From Moringa oleifera (taxonomy: Eukaryota; Streptophyta; Magnoliopsida; Brassicales; Moringaceae): a stretch of 64,000 bases of DNA. This document shows positions 15,416 through 27,177 of this stretch, piece by piece (the stretch's first letter is position 1; each line of letters starts with the position of its first letter). The DNA lies in contig JAJFZO010000094.1 in NCBI GenBank assembly GCA_021397835.1, forward strand, positions 9,152,001 to 9,216,000, given 5' to 3'. Both the position numbers and the translations under genes were made by a program. The notes below the pieces were generated by a model. That model did no database searches, was not told the origin of the DNA, and saw only the letters and a program-made list of their open reading frames with translations.

Positions 15416-18318
15416 TTATTGGGCTTCAGCAGCTTTGAACAACTCCTGCCACTTCTGTGGATCCCTTCCTGGACCTTCTCCCTACGCAGGTAATTCAAGT
15501 CAGAAGAATGAACAAACGTTCTTGAGGATCAGTGAGGATGATGTTCATAGAATTGAAAGAAGTGGTGTTCATAAGCCAAAGAGGCACCACTACAGAGAAA
15601 GTACAGAAGCAACTCACTACAAGTTCTGCAATAGTTAGTTTCAACAGAAGATTCACACTGAACCTCCATATGCTCTCTAAGTGGAAGATTACCTCAACTG
15701 AGTTGATCTCGTAAATTTTGCCTTCAGTAGATTCTATATCCAGTGCCTGTATGCAAGCTTCAGCCACCACAAGTCTGCTAACCTCTCCAACGAGTTTATC
15801 TCCTGCAGACAATTGATAACACCATAAATAAAAGAGACACTGTTTAAAAGACCAATACAGGCCTCCATATGGATGTCTAATCTGCTCAACATGATAAACA
15901 ACCATTTTTTATTTTCTTCCATTTACGAAAACTAAGAAACAAGCATACCTTGCCCGATAACGACTGCACGCCTTTTTCCAGCAGTAGCTTTGAGCAAAGT
16001 ATTCAGATCATATGATGTGTAAGGTCCATCAGTCAATCTACCAGCTCTGTTATGCAAAGACATGTTTTATACGCATAAACTGAAAATTCTAGATGGAATA
16101 TACCACAAAACTCTCTGCACCAAAGGTATCATCACTAGCCATTGACCTTATGATGGTAAATGGAAGACCAGAATTTCGAAGAAAATCTTCCCCCTTCTTC
16201 TTGTACTTGAGAACACCAAACAGGTTCATAATGCTGCAGAAATAATATGAAACCATATGATCAAACAATGGGAAGAAAGACGAAGTTTCTGCTAGTAAAG
16301 ATCAAAGACAAAAGGGGAAGCTCTCTTTTGCTGTTCATTTGTAATTCATCAACTAAATAAGTAGATGTATTGGGCTTTTGGACTTGCGGTTTATCCCAGT
16401 GATATCAGTGTAGGGAGCATATCTCATTTGATTTTTGATCCATCATCATCTCCACGAAGAGAAAATAGTGTAGAACTTACTTCCATGGTAACTCATCAAA
16501 CTTGGTTACGCCCACTGATGAGACAAGAACTACTCTGTTCAATGATGAAGGCAGTGCAGACACCAGATTTCTCACACCCTCCCAATCTTCAAAGAAGACA
16601 AGACAGTCAATACACTCATCGCATATAACTAGTACTGTGTGTACCCTCCCAATCTTCAAAGAAGACAATACAGTCAATACACTCATCGCATATAACTAAG
16701 ACTGTCTGTATGTGCAAGTAATGTATTTTCAAATTCGCAACTCTATGAACTGGCACACAAAAATGATTTAACACTTTCTAGGATTTGAGGCTGTTCTTCC
16801 ACAATTTAAACGCAGAACCTGGTGCCAAAATTTTGATGGTTATCATGTTATTAACAGATAAAGCAAAAGTTAAAGTACAGATAATTACTCATTTCACAAC
16901 TCCCTCATTTACAAGGCAAAATCCTGACCTACTCTTTCAGGTGTGTTATCTCCATCCCATCGCTTTGAGGGAAATGCTGTTGTTCCAGTGCAGCAGATCA
17001 CATGCGTGATTCCCTAAAACAATTTTACAAAGATTGATATGTTTGAGAAAACACTTTCAAGTGTCAAGAGAAAGGCAAGGCAAACGTGTGACTAGATCAG
17101 GAAGAAATGCAAACCACGAATATGGATGGATCAAGATCTTCTGGCTTTCGGGTGTCCCCTTTACAAACCTATCAAGTTTTAAAGCTCTTTACAATAAAAT
17201 TTAACATCCTGGAGAAGGAGAATTTTAAAGCAAAAAAAATTGTTTCTACCACAAAGTTAAGGAAACAGGTTCAGCATTGTTACTATTAAGGAATGGTTAT
17301 GATAATCAGACAATAATTGAGACCTGTAGAATTTCCTCATCCTGTTTGCCAAATAGCATAGTTGCCTTCTCAGTATCTCGCAGTAACAAGCGTGATTTTA
17401 CATTCCTATCAAGCAATGATGCCACCACCAACTGCCCTGAGAAAAGACTAACTTGCTTGATTAGTAAGAACTACATAAGATGAGGTAATCAATTACTAGC
17501 AAGTTGCTTATCACCTACTAGTAAATTATCTCAACAATGCGTTTTTCCATATCTTACACAAGATTCATGTTCTTCCCAGCATATTTCTGTTGCTACATGT
17601 ATTATCACTATTAATTTCCTTTGATAAGCAATCATATAAACTTTATCAAAATTGCAAAGAAGAAAGAGAAACCAAAAAATGAATTCTCATAATTAAACAT
17701 GCAAATCAAGGATATCACATGTCTATGACTTCCTAAGAAGTATATTGGACATGTAAGCTAAAATATCTGACAGAAAGCCAATAGTTCATCCTCAGTCCAT
17801 CTTACTAACAAGAATAATTGTCTAAGCCATGCTCCAAAGTGAAAACCGCAAACGTTTTCACTTCAATGAACATCGCTAGAATTTCTGCAATCACATTCAC
17901 GAATAATGACTCAAAGTACCAACACCAACCAATTAATTCCACAAATATGTCTACATGCATACATTATAGATATATACATTATACATATACTTGAAAACAG
18001 CAGGTGAGACCAAGCATGCCTACCTACGCCACCAGAACCGCCAACTACAAGGACACACTTAGAAGAAGCAGGAGTGATATTTTGGGAGTCACGGGTAGGC
18101 TCTGAATTTAAGGATTCAATCACTTCTTCTTTGAGAGCATGAACAACTGTTGATGATGATCTTCCTCCAGAGCTCGAAATAGTCTTAGAGGAGACAGACC
18201 CGGAAGAGGAAGTCAGTGGTGGAAGAGCGAACGCATGGATTCTTTGAGGGGGTTTTGGGAATTTGATAAGCGGGAGTGGAAATTCAGAGGTCGGAATTAA
18301 AGTCAGCTGGGAAGCCAT
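15416..18318 (-). CDS. Atypical SDR, NAD(P)-binding Rossmann-fold protein, probably plastid-targeted
   Basis: Nine exons from the minus-strand ATG: 18318-18024, 17436-17324, 17168-17115, 17013-16929, 16586-16481, 16233-16147, 16046-15949, 15802-15693 and 15481-15416. All are GT-AG and the product is 337 aa. Residues 1 to about 60 are Ser/Pro-rich and look like a transit peptide. The dinucleotide motif VVGGSGGVG (residues 91-99) gives GxxGxxG. Later come THVICCTG, VVLVSSVGVTKFDELPW, YKKKGEDFLRNSGLPFTIIR, GDKLVGEVSRLVVAEACIQA and a C-terminal DPQKWQELFKAAEA. This architecture is an NmrA-like atypical SDR. It reminds me most of Arabidopsis At1g72640, whose substrate I do not know. The ATG at 18318 is preferred over a TTG 12 nt upstream. 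The acceptor region of exon 5 is tandemly duplicated. Transcription is divergent from the next gene. Confidence 0.88.
16576..16709. repeat. 67-bp tandem duplication spanning an SDR splice acceptor
   Basis: Two units, 16576-16642 and 16643-16709, differ at only a few positions. Each starts ACCCTCCCAATCTTCAAAG, which on the minus strand is the exon-5 acceptor (TTTGAAG|ATTGGGAGGGT). The copy nearer the gene's 3' end is used in the model. The other lies inside the intron. Confidence 0.9.
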
Positions 18319-19174
18319 GAAGGGGTGCAATGAGAGAGGTGAGAGGAGAGAGGAAGAAAACGGCTACATATGTGGTGTTTATACTTCCATGTGGCTTACT
18401 AAAAATGCCCCCCATGTTATGTGTCTCCTGGTGGACTAGTGCATGTTGGATCACCGTGAATATTTGGAAAGCAAACCTACAACCTATAAAATCAAAATTT
18501 TGCGAATGCTTACTTTCCCAAAATAATCAAGATTGCTGCCAATTTGGCTCCTTCCATAAAATCTTTGGTTGATATGTCAAACTGTGGGTCTTGTGGTTTA
18601 GAATCCACATTGATTTGCAACTGTCTTTTTACCCTGTTGAGCACCCATGACAAAATGTAGTTCCTCTGTTCTCTGTCAATATCTGTCAGCTCAGATCGAC
18701 TCGTTTTATCTTCTTTCTTTCTTCTGCTTCTGCCTGGTTTTGTAGTTGTAACTGGAATATCAGATACTTGGACGCGGAGAATCGATTGATGAACCTCTCT
18801 CCAGTGACGAGTAAAAAGCCGCAGTAAAAGGAGATGGGTGCCCTTTGGTTAGCTCATCGTAGGACTACAATAGTCTTATTATATTAAACAGAGGCAAGCA
18901 TGTATGAATCACAACCGAGTTTGTAATTTTGGATGTTTAATTGGTAAAAGTTGACAGATTTTTGGGTTTTAAGGTGCAAATCAATCTAGTCCGGGCTTTA
19001 ATAGAATTAAGCTTATGTTATTTTAACACGGAAAAAATGCAATAGAATTCCGTTCTTCACTTTCTATATAGAGCAAATAAGAGAAAGGGCACGGACAAAA
19101 AGAAACACCTCGAGTCTTGAAATCAGTACAGTGGCCTCTCTTTCAGCGGTCGGAGAGTCCAGACCCTAATAAAA
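18319..19174. promoter_or_regulatory. Divergent intergenic promoter region (SDR and PUMY)
   Basis: 856 bp separate the ATG of the minus-strand SDR gene from the ATG of the plus-strand glycosidase gene, so both promoters must be here. A TTTCTATATAGAG TATA-like motif at about 19061-19073 lies about 105 bp upstream of the glycosidase ATG. No gene was recognised within the spacer. Promoter assignment is by position and motif only. Confidence 0.45.
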
Positions 19175-22100
19175 ATGGCGTCTTTAGCTCTCTCACGATT
19201 ATCTAATCTGCAAAACCATCTCCACCCGACTGATCCAAACACCAAGGTGATAGATTACAAAACAAAAGCGTCGTTTTCTTTAATTTCTTCAACAATAGAA
19301 CTGTAGTCATGTTGGTTTTTTATTGGTGAAAAACTGGGACTGTTAATACTTAATACTGATTCTGCTTGTTTTGCCCAGATTGGAGGTTTGGTGAAGGTCT
19401 CTCCAGAAGTGTCTGATGCTCTGTCACTTGGGCGCGCTGTCGTTGCTCTCGAATCCACTATAATTTCTCATGGTATGATGCTGGTTTTTGTCTGTTCGTT
19501 TTAACTTCATCGTTTCGTCTGTATCATGAATTTTCCACAGGAAATTCTAAAGCGACCTACTTTTGCCAAATTAACTTTGATTTTATTGGTACTTTGTCAC
19601 ATTGATTCGAGGGTTGTATGGAGTTAGCTCATTTTGGTGAATGATTCTCATTTATGTCCAGGGATGCCCTACCCTCAAAATTTAGAAACAGCAAAGGAGG
19701 TGGAGGCGATCGTGAGGGAAAATGGAGCAGTTCCAGCAACCGTTGCCATTTTGGATGGCATACCATGCATAGGTGTTCACCATTAAACTTTTTTTTTTTT
19801 TCTAAGCCTTGCATTGTTGGTTTACAATTAAATTACATGTGATAATGTGACCCATATTAGTTTATGGTTGTGTGGCCTTAGGTTCTATACTGGAGGAGAT
19901 TGTACTCAGTAAGAAAAGTCAAATAAGATTGAATTTTAAGTGCATCATTCCTCTTAAGTGAAACAGCCTGCTTGGTAGCTGATAGAAAAAGCTAAAGACA
20001 AGTTAGTGAATTTCACCCATAATATTTGTCCAAATTATTGGGTACACTGGTTTCCTAATTACAGCACGATGTGTAGTGTAATCATGGTGGACCTCCTGTT
20101 CAGTAAATCGAGTTTCCTAATCTTCACCAAGTGCCTGCAGTGTTATTGTTAATTGAATTAGCTCTAAGGTAGCTTATGCTATGCATGGAATGTATCAAGT
20201 AGAAAGAGAATTATTTTATTCTAGATATTCCAAGCAAATGCTAGGGGCAACTCAAAAGGGATGTTCCTGCTCTATGGACCAATATGAGCTTAAGTCTTAA
20301 TTAAATGGATGAGGCTCCATTTGATATTGTATGCTGAATAGACTTAATATGTCACAAGTTAGATTTATCGGTGTTGTTAGTCTTCTGAAGATGCACTTGA
20401 TGATTTGGTACACTAAATAGACCTTTTATCCCATAAGGGTGATTTTGTACCTGGAATTTGGATTCTTCTCAATGAATAACAGTGTATAATGGGTTATTTG
20501 GTAGCTTGATAATCTTGCTCAGCTGTTACTGTGTGTAGGTTTGAGTGAGGAAGAACTGGAGGGGCTTGCAAATTTGGGAACTAAAGCTCAAAAGACAGCT
20601 AGGAGGGACATTGCACATGTTGTGAGTAACACAGAATTCTTGGACATCTTCATGCTTTAACTTCACACATCTTTGTCATAATCCTTATATGTGTTGGATA
20701 CCTAATTTTATTTATGTAGGAATAATGTTGCTTCATCCTTCTTGAAAGAAATGAGCATATGCTGTGAAATAATTACTGACTTAATATTAACATTTTGTGT
20801 ACATTACTTTAGTGATGAACAGATTAAATTTTACGCACTTTGATTCAGAGATAATTTTGATTCTTGAATTTGCACTTGATTTTTTGTTTGGTGCTTCAGC
20901 TTCACAAATAATTTTATGCAGAGATGAATGTTCTTTCCAGGTGGCTAGCAGAGGGAATGGTGCAACCACTGTTTCTGCAACAATGTTTTTTGCTTCTATG
21001 GTGGTCATTCTGTTCTGAGATGAATGTTCTAATTGTTTACATTATGGGCTTTTGTTGCACTTAGAAGTGTACAATTTCTTGCAGGTTGGCATCCATGTTT
21101 TCGTGACTGGTGGGATTGGAGGTGTACATCGAAATGGTGAACATAGTAAGATTTGATTCCATTGAATATCATGAAACTGGAATACAATAGATCATGAATC
21201 AGTAATTATCTTCAGTTTGCTTGTTTCTGATGTTTTGTTTGCAGCAATGGATATATCTTCTGATCTTACTGAGCTTGGACGAACTCCAGTAGCGGTTATC
21301 TCTGCAGGTGTAAAATCAATACTAGATATTCCAAGGACACTTGAATATTTGGTATTTCTCATGGTCCTCTACAAGACATAATTTAAGTATATCCCTTTAA
21401 ATTATAAATTACTTACTACAGGGTTTTGGATTCATTGCAGGAAACTCAGGGAGTATGTGTTGCTGCTTATAAGACCCATGAATTTCCAGCATTTTTTACT
21501 GAAACAAGTGGCTCCAAGGTATTATTAACATCTAAGAGTGTCTTTAGTTATTCAGGGACATATGTGATTATGTTACCTGAAACTAGTTGGACAAGAAGAA
21601 ATGATGTGCAGTTCTGGTATAGAACTCCTAATCTTATCGCTGAAAGTTGCTGTATCTTGGGACTTCTGCTTTTTGTTGGACTCTTTATGAAAAACAAAAG
21701 ATTTCTGCTTTTCTGATTGGAAGTTGAAGTAATATTTAGGAGTTTTGAGCTAGTATATCATGACAGATTTAAGATGCTTATTTCAGATAACCTCTAAAGA
21801 TTTTTTTTCATAAAATCAAAATCTAAGCTAATCTACTCTGATTGTTTTGTTTGTTTTTATGACAATGATGTTAGGTGTCCTGTCGTGTAGATAGTGCTGA
21901 AGATGCTGCTCGACTAATAGGCAAGGGACTGGTTTTCTTACTTTATCTATTCTTACTTTATGCAATTATGGTTAATTCCTCTTTCTTTTATTTTTTGTGG
22001 TTGCTACTAGCAGATGCAAATACAAAACTTAATCTTCAAACTGGAATTCTGATAGCTGTTCCAATTCCAAAAGAGCACTCAGCTTCTGGAAATTTAATCG

Positions 22101-22604
22101 AGTCTGCAATACAGTGTGCCATCAGAGAAGCCAGGTTGGACATTTTAAGTGCTTTGTTTTCGTTAAACATGTAGAATGCTGGGCTTCTTTTCTATCTTCT
22201 TTATGCTTTCTGCTCTGCATTTTATGCTTATTCGCGTAGCTGATCTTGGATTCTCAGGAATAGAAACATAACAGGAAATGCCGAGACCCCTTTCTTGCTT
22301 GCAAGAGTAAATGAATTAACCGGAGGGGCATCACTTGCTTCAAGTATCCTTTTGGAGTTAATGTTAGTTTATCGTTCTATCTACCTTCATATGTAGATCT
22401 TCCTATCCCTGGGCATAGCTTATGCTGCTGAATGATCTAATGCTTGCGTGTTATCGTTGCTGATTGAACCTGGAAAACTTAAACATGTCATTAATTGTTT
22501 TTTCTTAACCTAGTTTAGATATCGCACTTGTCAAAAATAATGCCTGTGTTGGTGCCCAGATTGCCGTAGCCCTTGCTCAACTGAAAGAACATTGGACCAA
22601 ATAA
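19175..22604 (+). CDS. PUMY: Pseudouridine-5'-phosphate glycosidase, peroxisomal (indigoidine synthase A family)
   Basis: Cleaves pseudouridine 5'-phosphate to uracil and ribose 5-phosphate in pseudouridine catabolism. Twelve exons: 19175-19246, 19379-19472, 19662-19772, 20539-20621, 20941-21000, 21085-21145, 21245-21351, 21441-21518, 21875-21920, 22014-22134, 22258-22343 and 22519-22604. The product is 334 aa. The family core is complete: [86 protein letters not shown] and [18 protein letters not shown]184 in [10 protein letters not shown] matches the lysine reported to form the sugar adduct in bacterial PsuG, as recalled. Residues 8-16, RLSNLQNHL, are a perfect PTS2 peroxisomal signal (RLx5HL), fitting the peroxisomal pathway described for plants. 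The intron after exon 9 begins with GC. The partner kinase PUKI is not nearby. Confidence 0.95.
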
Positions 22605-24700
22605 ATCTTATGCATCCTTTTTCACAGGTGATGATCAGTCTTGGTGATAGGTTATCTGCCTCCAAGTTGAATCTTCCACATCGTTAACTTTCTTTTCCTT
22701 CATGACATAATGAGATGAATTTATCCTGAAAAGCTCAAACAGTATCTTACATGCTGTGGTTTCTGCCAGAAATATCAGGTAAACCAGTTAAGCCAGTGGA
22801 TTTTATTTTCCTGGTACTTGAGCCAGGAAATCTTTTCTAAGGAAACTGGAGGTTAATGGCTAATAGGTTCCTGATCTTGATCAGATGTAACTTAGCAGGT
22901 ATTGTGTCTGGGTCTTGCTCAATGTCAAAAGGCACTAAAGATAAGAATGTTGACAGGAACTTTCTGAAACAAAGAAAATGTGAAATATTGTGTCTGAATC
23001 CTGTTCAATGGGAAGATGGAATGAAAGGAACAAGGAAAATGTGAAATACACATGAGAAAGATATAATTTAATGTCATTTTTATGCATTGTATAATTTCAT
23101 GTCTGAGTCTTGCTTGATGTCAACAAAAGTGGAAGATAAAAATGTTGACAGGTACTGTCTGAAACAGAGAAAATGTGAAACATTGTGCTTAAATCCTGTT
23201 CAATGGAAATATCGAGTGAAAGGAACAAGAAAAATGTGAAATGCTCATGAGAAAGATATCATTTGATGAAATTTTTTATATGCATTGTATAATTTCTTGT
23301 CTTAATCACCTCTTTCATTTACTCCATTCACGTGGAACAGAACTCCTGAATCCTTTTCTTCATTATTACAATACAGTTGATAAATGCAGCTGGGGCCTTT
23401 AGTCTGATTCAGATCTGGAATTTTCACCCTTGTGAGTAATTCCTTGTAAGAAACTTTGAAATGCATTACCCAACTGTTGTTGACTCTATATCAAATTGAA
23501 AACCCTATTGGATCTCTGTCTGCAAGTGTGATGCCTCTTTGTTATGGAAAAACAAGGGTCCATTCTATGAGCTTTTGAAGGAAACAAGTCATTCAATAGC
23601 AGAGAGATTATCAAACATGGAAGACTGACCCACCTTTTGTTTTCTCTCACGGGAAGACCTTAGTTTTCTTTTTTTTTTCTTTCTAATTTAGCATTAATGA
23701 GGCCGGTCCTAACTTATACCATTCAGGTTATTAAAAAATACAAGATTGCGCTAACAATTTAAACCTTATGCCCATTATTTTCTTGTAAGAAAACTCCCAA
23801 GTAGTGTTGTTTGGCAGGATCTCCGCAACTTTATCTAACGGCCCCCCAGATGCTGGAATGAAGCATTGAAGTCATTACAAGTATCATTTATTGATCAAAT
23901 GTACTTAAACTTTTCATACTGATCTAACAACTTTGACTGTTGCATTTTTCTTTGAATTGTCCATAGCCAGAAAGCGTCTGAAGTAATGGCATCTTGTGCC
24001 AAACCAACTCTCTAATAAAAGATCAAGAAAAGGAAAATCAATTGATCCTGACAATAGGGTATTAAAAATTTTGTCCGTTGTATTTAGCTTTTACCGCCCA
24101 AAGGCTTCTACTGTGTCTTGGAAATGTTCAGTTCTGAATCACAGGGCTACTGCAAGCAGCAATAGAACTCTCACGCCCTTCTCGCATGGACTTGCAGACG
24201 AAACATAAGTACTGTGAAGTTATGGAGATGAGGTGTTAGAATCTTGTCCTGACACGCAAAGTCATGGAAGGTGTTGTTTGAAATGCAGAACACCAGTTTA
24301 AGCGGGAGGTCTTGAATGGAGACAAACTTATAAACATGAATAAGGAATGCCAGTGGCTTGCAATGGCGAGTTAGTTTCTGATAACTTTGAATTGGGTCTC
24401 TGTTTGTTTTCTCAGAAAAAAACTAAGAATTTCTGGTTTCTGCAGTTTCAACAAGAAGCCACCTAAGACTCTACAGGTAGAGATAAATGTACTATCAACT
24501 TTTGGATGTTTCCTTACCCTCTTTGTCTCTTTGTCTTTATGTAAAGATAACACCAACCACGGAGCCATTGCCTTCCAAAAGAAAACAAGACCAAGTTTCG
24601 GAAGCATTTTGGGAGTCTTTCTTGCAATTTCCCTTAACCCACTTGGAAACAAAACTGAGGGCATTGTTTGTCTTTGTTAGGGCATGTTTGGATTCTTGTA
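22605..24700. other. Intergenic region between PUMY and SCL3
   Basis: The first few hundred bases are probably PUMY 3' UTR. Beyond the 195-bp duplication I recognise no exon, RNA gene or transposon. Open frames around 24371-24740 overlap on both strands without family resemblance. Confidence 0.4.
22905..23298. repeat. 195-bp tandem duplication downstream of PUMY
   Basis: Copies start at 22905 and 23100 with TGTCTGgGTCTTGCTcaATGTCAA. They share the ordered blocks AATGTTGACAGG, AGAAAATGTGAAA, AATCCTGTTCAATGG, GTGAAATgCwCATGAGAAAG and TATGCATTGTATAATTTC. The copies are diverged by roughly 10-15% by eye. Confidence 0.85.
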
Positions 24701-24710
24701 TCCTTTGGGA

Positions 24711-24720
24711 ATATATAAAA
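24711..24720 (+). promoter_or_regulatory. Probable TATA box of SCL3
   Basis: ATATATAAAA lies upstream of a purine-rich leader with GAGAGA tracts. The leader from about 24745 is long. A donor near 25196 (CTTCTG|GTACTG) and an acceptor near 25752 (TTGTTCAG) would remove a 5'-UTR intron just before the start codon. The intron is inferred, not proven. Confidence 0.4.
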
Positions 24721-25761
24721 GCTCTATCAGGCCAGCCTTGATTCGCCATCCATCTAACGTCAAGACAAAACCCATAAAGTGGATGGTTAAGAGAGAGAAA
24801 ATGAGAAAGTAGAGACAGAGGTTTCATGGAGAGAGAAAAGATAAAGACAGAAGCTGCAAAGAGAGAAGGCTTAATTTCTCATTAAAATTCCATATTCCCC
24901 TGGAAGAGCGAGAGGCAACAAATCGCAAACGACAAAACCACCTCACGCATTATCGACAACGTAGCGAGGAACGAAGTTCTTCAAGAGAACGAGAGCTTCA
25001 ATTGCATTCGACGCAAAATTGACTTCTTTTAAACGACACTGAGAAAACAGAGGAGCCCAGAGAGGCTTGGGTTAACAGAGGGCTTTGATGAATCAAGCTT
25101 TGGAATTCACATAGATTTTCATGTGGATTTCTTATCAATTGCGAAACCCAGTAAGGATTCGGCTGCTCCTGCTTTGCTTTGCCAGTTTTTCTTCTGGTAC
25201 TGCCTAAGCTGCCTTTTAATATTGTTCCTTGTCCTTGGGTGTTGCTGATTTGGTCATTTTATGATGATTTTCCGACTGAACTAGTGAAACATTGATACCC
25301 GCTTGAGATTTCTTTTGAAGAATTGCATCTTCTATAAGTTTTTCTAAGTTGGGCCCTACGGCCCTACTTCTTGTTTTATATAATCCTTCATTGTTTGACT
25401 CGTCTCTGTGCATATTCAATCCCACAGGCCTTTCCCCTGCTAAAACCCCGCTAAGTTTGATTGCCGAGCTTTATTTTGGTGTAAAAGCCATTCAGATTTT
25501 TCATTGCCTGCTATTAGTTATTATCCTTTCTTGGATTTTGATGGGAAAGAGAAACAATTTCTCATACCTTCATTGTCTGCAATTTTATTCTTCCCATGAG
25601 CAGATTAAATATATGCTTCTAAAAGCCAAGACCATCTCATCATCTTCAGATTCTTTTATGAAGTGAGTTTGTTTCATTTTCTGCTTGGACAATCAGAATC
25701 TGCCTCCCTGCCCCCTCTACTTTCTCGAAGTTGTTGTACTTGTTCTTGTTCAGTGGTGTCA

Positions 25762-27177
25762 ATGTTTCAAGATGATGGATCATCTTCTGTGACATCATCT
25801 ACTCTGCAATTTTTCTCCCTGATGTCACTCTCACCTACCCTAGGATCATCATACCCGTGGCTTAAAGAGCTGAAATCTGAGGAGAGGGGTTTGTATTTGA
25901 TCCATTTGTTGCTTTCCTGTGCCAATAATGTAGCTGCCGGTAACCTTGAAAGTGCAAATATTGCCTTTGAGCAGATCTCCCTTCTTGCCTCTCCTGATGG
26001 AGATACCATGCAGCGAATTGCTGCATACTTTGCTGAGGCCTTGGCTGAAAGGATCCTAAAATCTTGGACCGGTCTTTACAAAGCCATCAATTCCACTAGA
26101 ATAACTCTGGTTTCTGAGGAAATCCTTGTAAAGAATCTGTTTCTGGAGATGTTTCCAGTTCTGAAGGTGGCTTTTGTGCTCACCAACCAAGCTATAATGG
26201 AAGCTATGGAGGGTGAAAAGATGGTTCATATAATCGATCTGAATGCAGCTGAATCTGCACAGTGGATTGTACTTCTTCAAGCCCTGAGTTCACGGCCCGA
26301 AGGTCCTCCTCATTTGAGGATTACTGGGGTTCATCAACGGAAAGAAGTATTGGATCAAATGGCTCATAGATTGACTGAAGAGGCAGAAAAATTGGATATC
26401 CCGTTTCAGTTCAATCCCATTGTCAGCAGATTGGAGAATCTTGATATCGAAAAGCTGCGGGTTAAAACTGGGGAGGCTTTGGCTATCAGCTCAGTTCTTC
26501 AATTGCATTCTCTCTTAGCCTCTGATGAGGAATCGTTGAGGAAGAAATCCCCATTAGCAGTGAAGAATACAAATGGAATTAACTTGCACGGAGTCCTGCA
26601 GATGAACCAGAGCACTTTAGGGGAGCTGCTAGAGAAAGAAATGGTTAGCGGATACAGCCCAAGTCCTGATTCAGCCTCATCATCTCCACTGTCTGCAACA
26701 TCTTTGGTGAAGATGGATGGTTTCCTTAATGCCTTGTGGGCATTGTCGCCGAAGCTCATGGTGGTAACAGAGCAGGACTCTAACCATAACGGGTCTACTC
26801 TCATGGAAAGGCTATTGGAGGCTCTTTACTCTTATGCAGCATTGTTTGATTGTCTAGAATCGACTGTGTCAAGAACATCAGTAGAGAGACTGAAAGTGGA
26901 GAAGATGCTACTCGGGGAGGAAATCAAGAACATTATAGCATGCGAGGGAGCTGAGAGGAAGGAAAGACATGAGAAACTGGAGAAGTGGATTCAAAGGCTT
27001 GATTTGGCTGGCTTTGCACACGTTCCTTTGAGCTACTATGGAATGCTGCAGGCAAAGAGATTGCTGCAAGGATTCGGGTGTGATGGGTATAGGATCAAGG
27101 AGGATAATGGATGTGTGGTGATCTGCTGGCAAGACCGTCCACTCTTCTCGGTGTCAGCTTGGAGATGTAGGAAGTAA
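25762..27177 (+). CDS. SCL3: GRAS transcriptional regulator, SCARECROW-LIKE 3
   Basis: Intronless coding region of 471 aa. In Arabidopsis SCL3 promotes gibberellin responses, opposes DELLA proteins and acts in root endodermis development with SHR and SCR. The GRAS domain begins at about residue 40 with ERGLYLIHLLLSCANNVAAG (LHR I), and continues with SPDGDTMQRIAAYFAEALA, VHIIDLN (VHIID, residues 155-161), GPPHLRITGVH, LRVKTGEALAISSVLQLHSL, SPKLMVVTEQDSNHNGS, YSYAALFDCLES (PFYRE region), HEKLEKW and the terminal SAW motif with CWQDRPLFSVSAWRCRK at the C-terminus. The upstream frame is open to 25663 but has no ATG. The ATG at 25762 giving MFQDDGSSS matches the SCL3 N-terminus. The family assignment to SCL3 rather than another GRAS is based on strong similarity over the full length. 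Confidence 0.95.
   Translation: MFQDDGSSSVTSSTLQFFSLMSLSPTLGSSYPWLKELKSEERGLYLIHLLLSCANNVAAGNLESANIAFEQISLLASPDGDTMQRIAAYFAEALAERILKSWTGLYKAINSTRITLVSEEILVKNLFLEMFPVLKVAFVLTNQAIMEAMEGEKMVHIIDLNAAESAQWIVLLQALSSRPEGPPHLRITGVHQRKEVLDQMAHRLTEEAEKLDIPFQFNPIVSRLENLDIEKLRVKTGEALAISSVLQLHSLLASDEESLRKKSPLAVKNTNGINLHGVLQMNQSTLGELLEKEMVSGYSPSPDSASSSPLSATSLVKMDGFLNALWALSPKLMVVTEQDSNHNGSTLMERLLEALYSYAALFDCLESTVSRTSVERLKVEKMLLGEEIKNIIACEGAERKERHEKLEKWIQRLDLAGFAHVPLSYYGMLQAKRLLQGFGCDGYRIKEDNGCVVICWQDRPLFSVSAWRCRK

Noticed and set aside
24681..24700. GGGCATGTTTGGATTC as a second MITE terminus
   Set aside because: It resembles the MITE terminal sequence, but no matching inverted end or flanking duplication was found nearby.
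24371..24827. Overlapping open frames on both strands before SCL3
   Set aside because: There is no family resemblance, and both strands are open over the same bases, which is typical of chance.
25663..25761. Extended SCL3 N-terminus from 25663
   Set aside because: There is no ATG in the extension, and the family start MFQ-D is at 25762. The extension is probably leader or intron.
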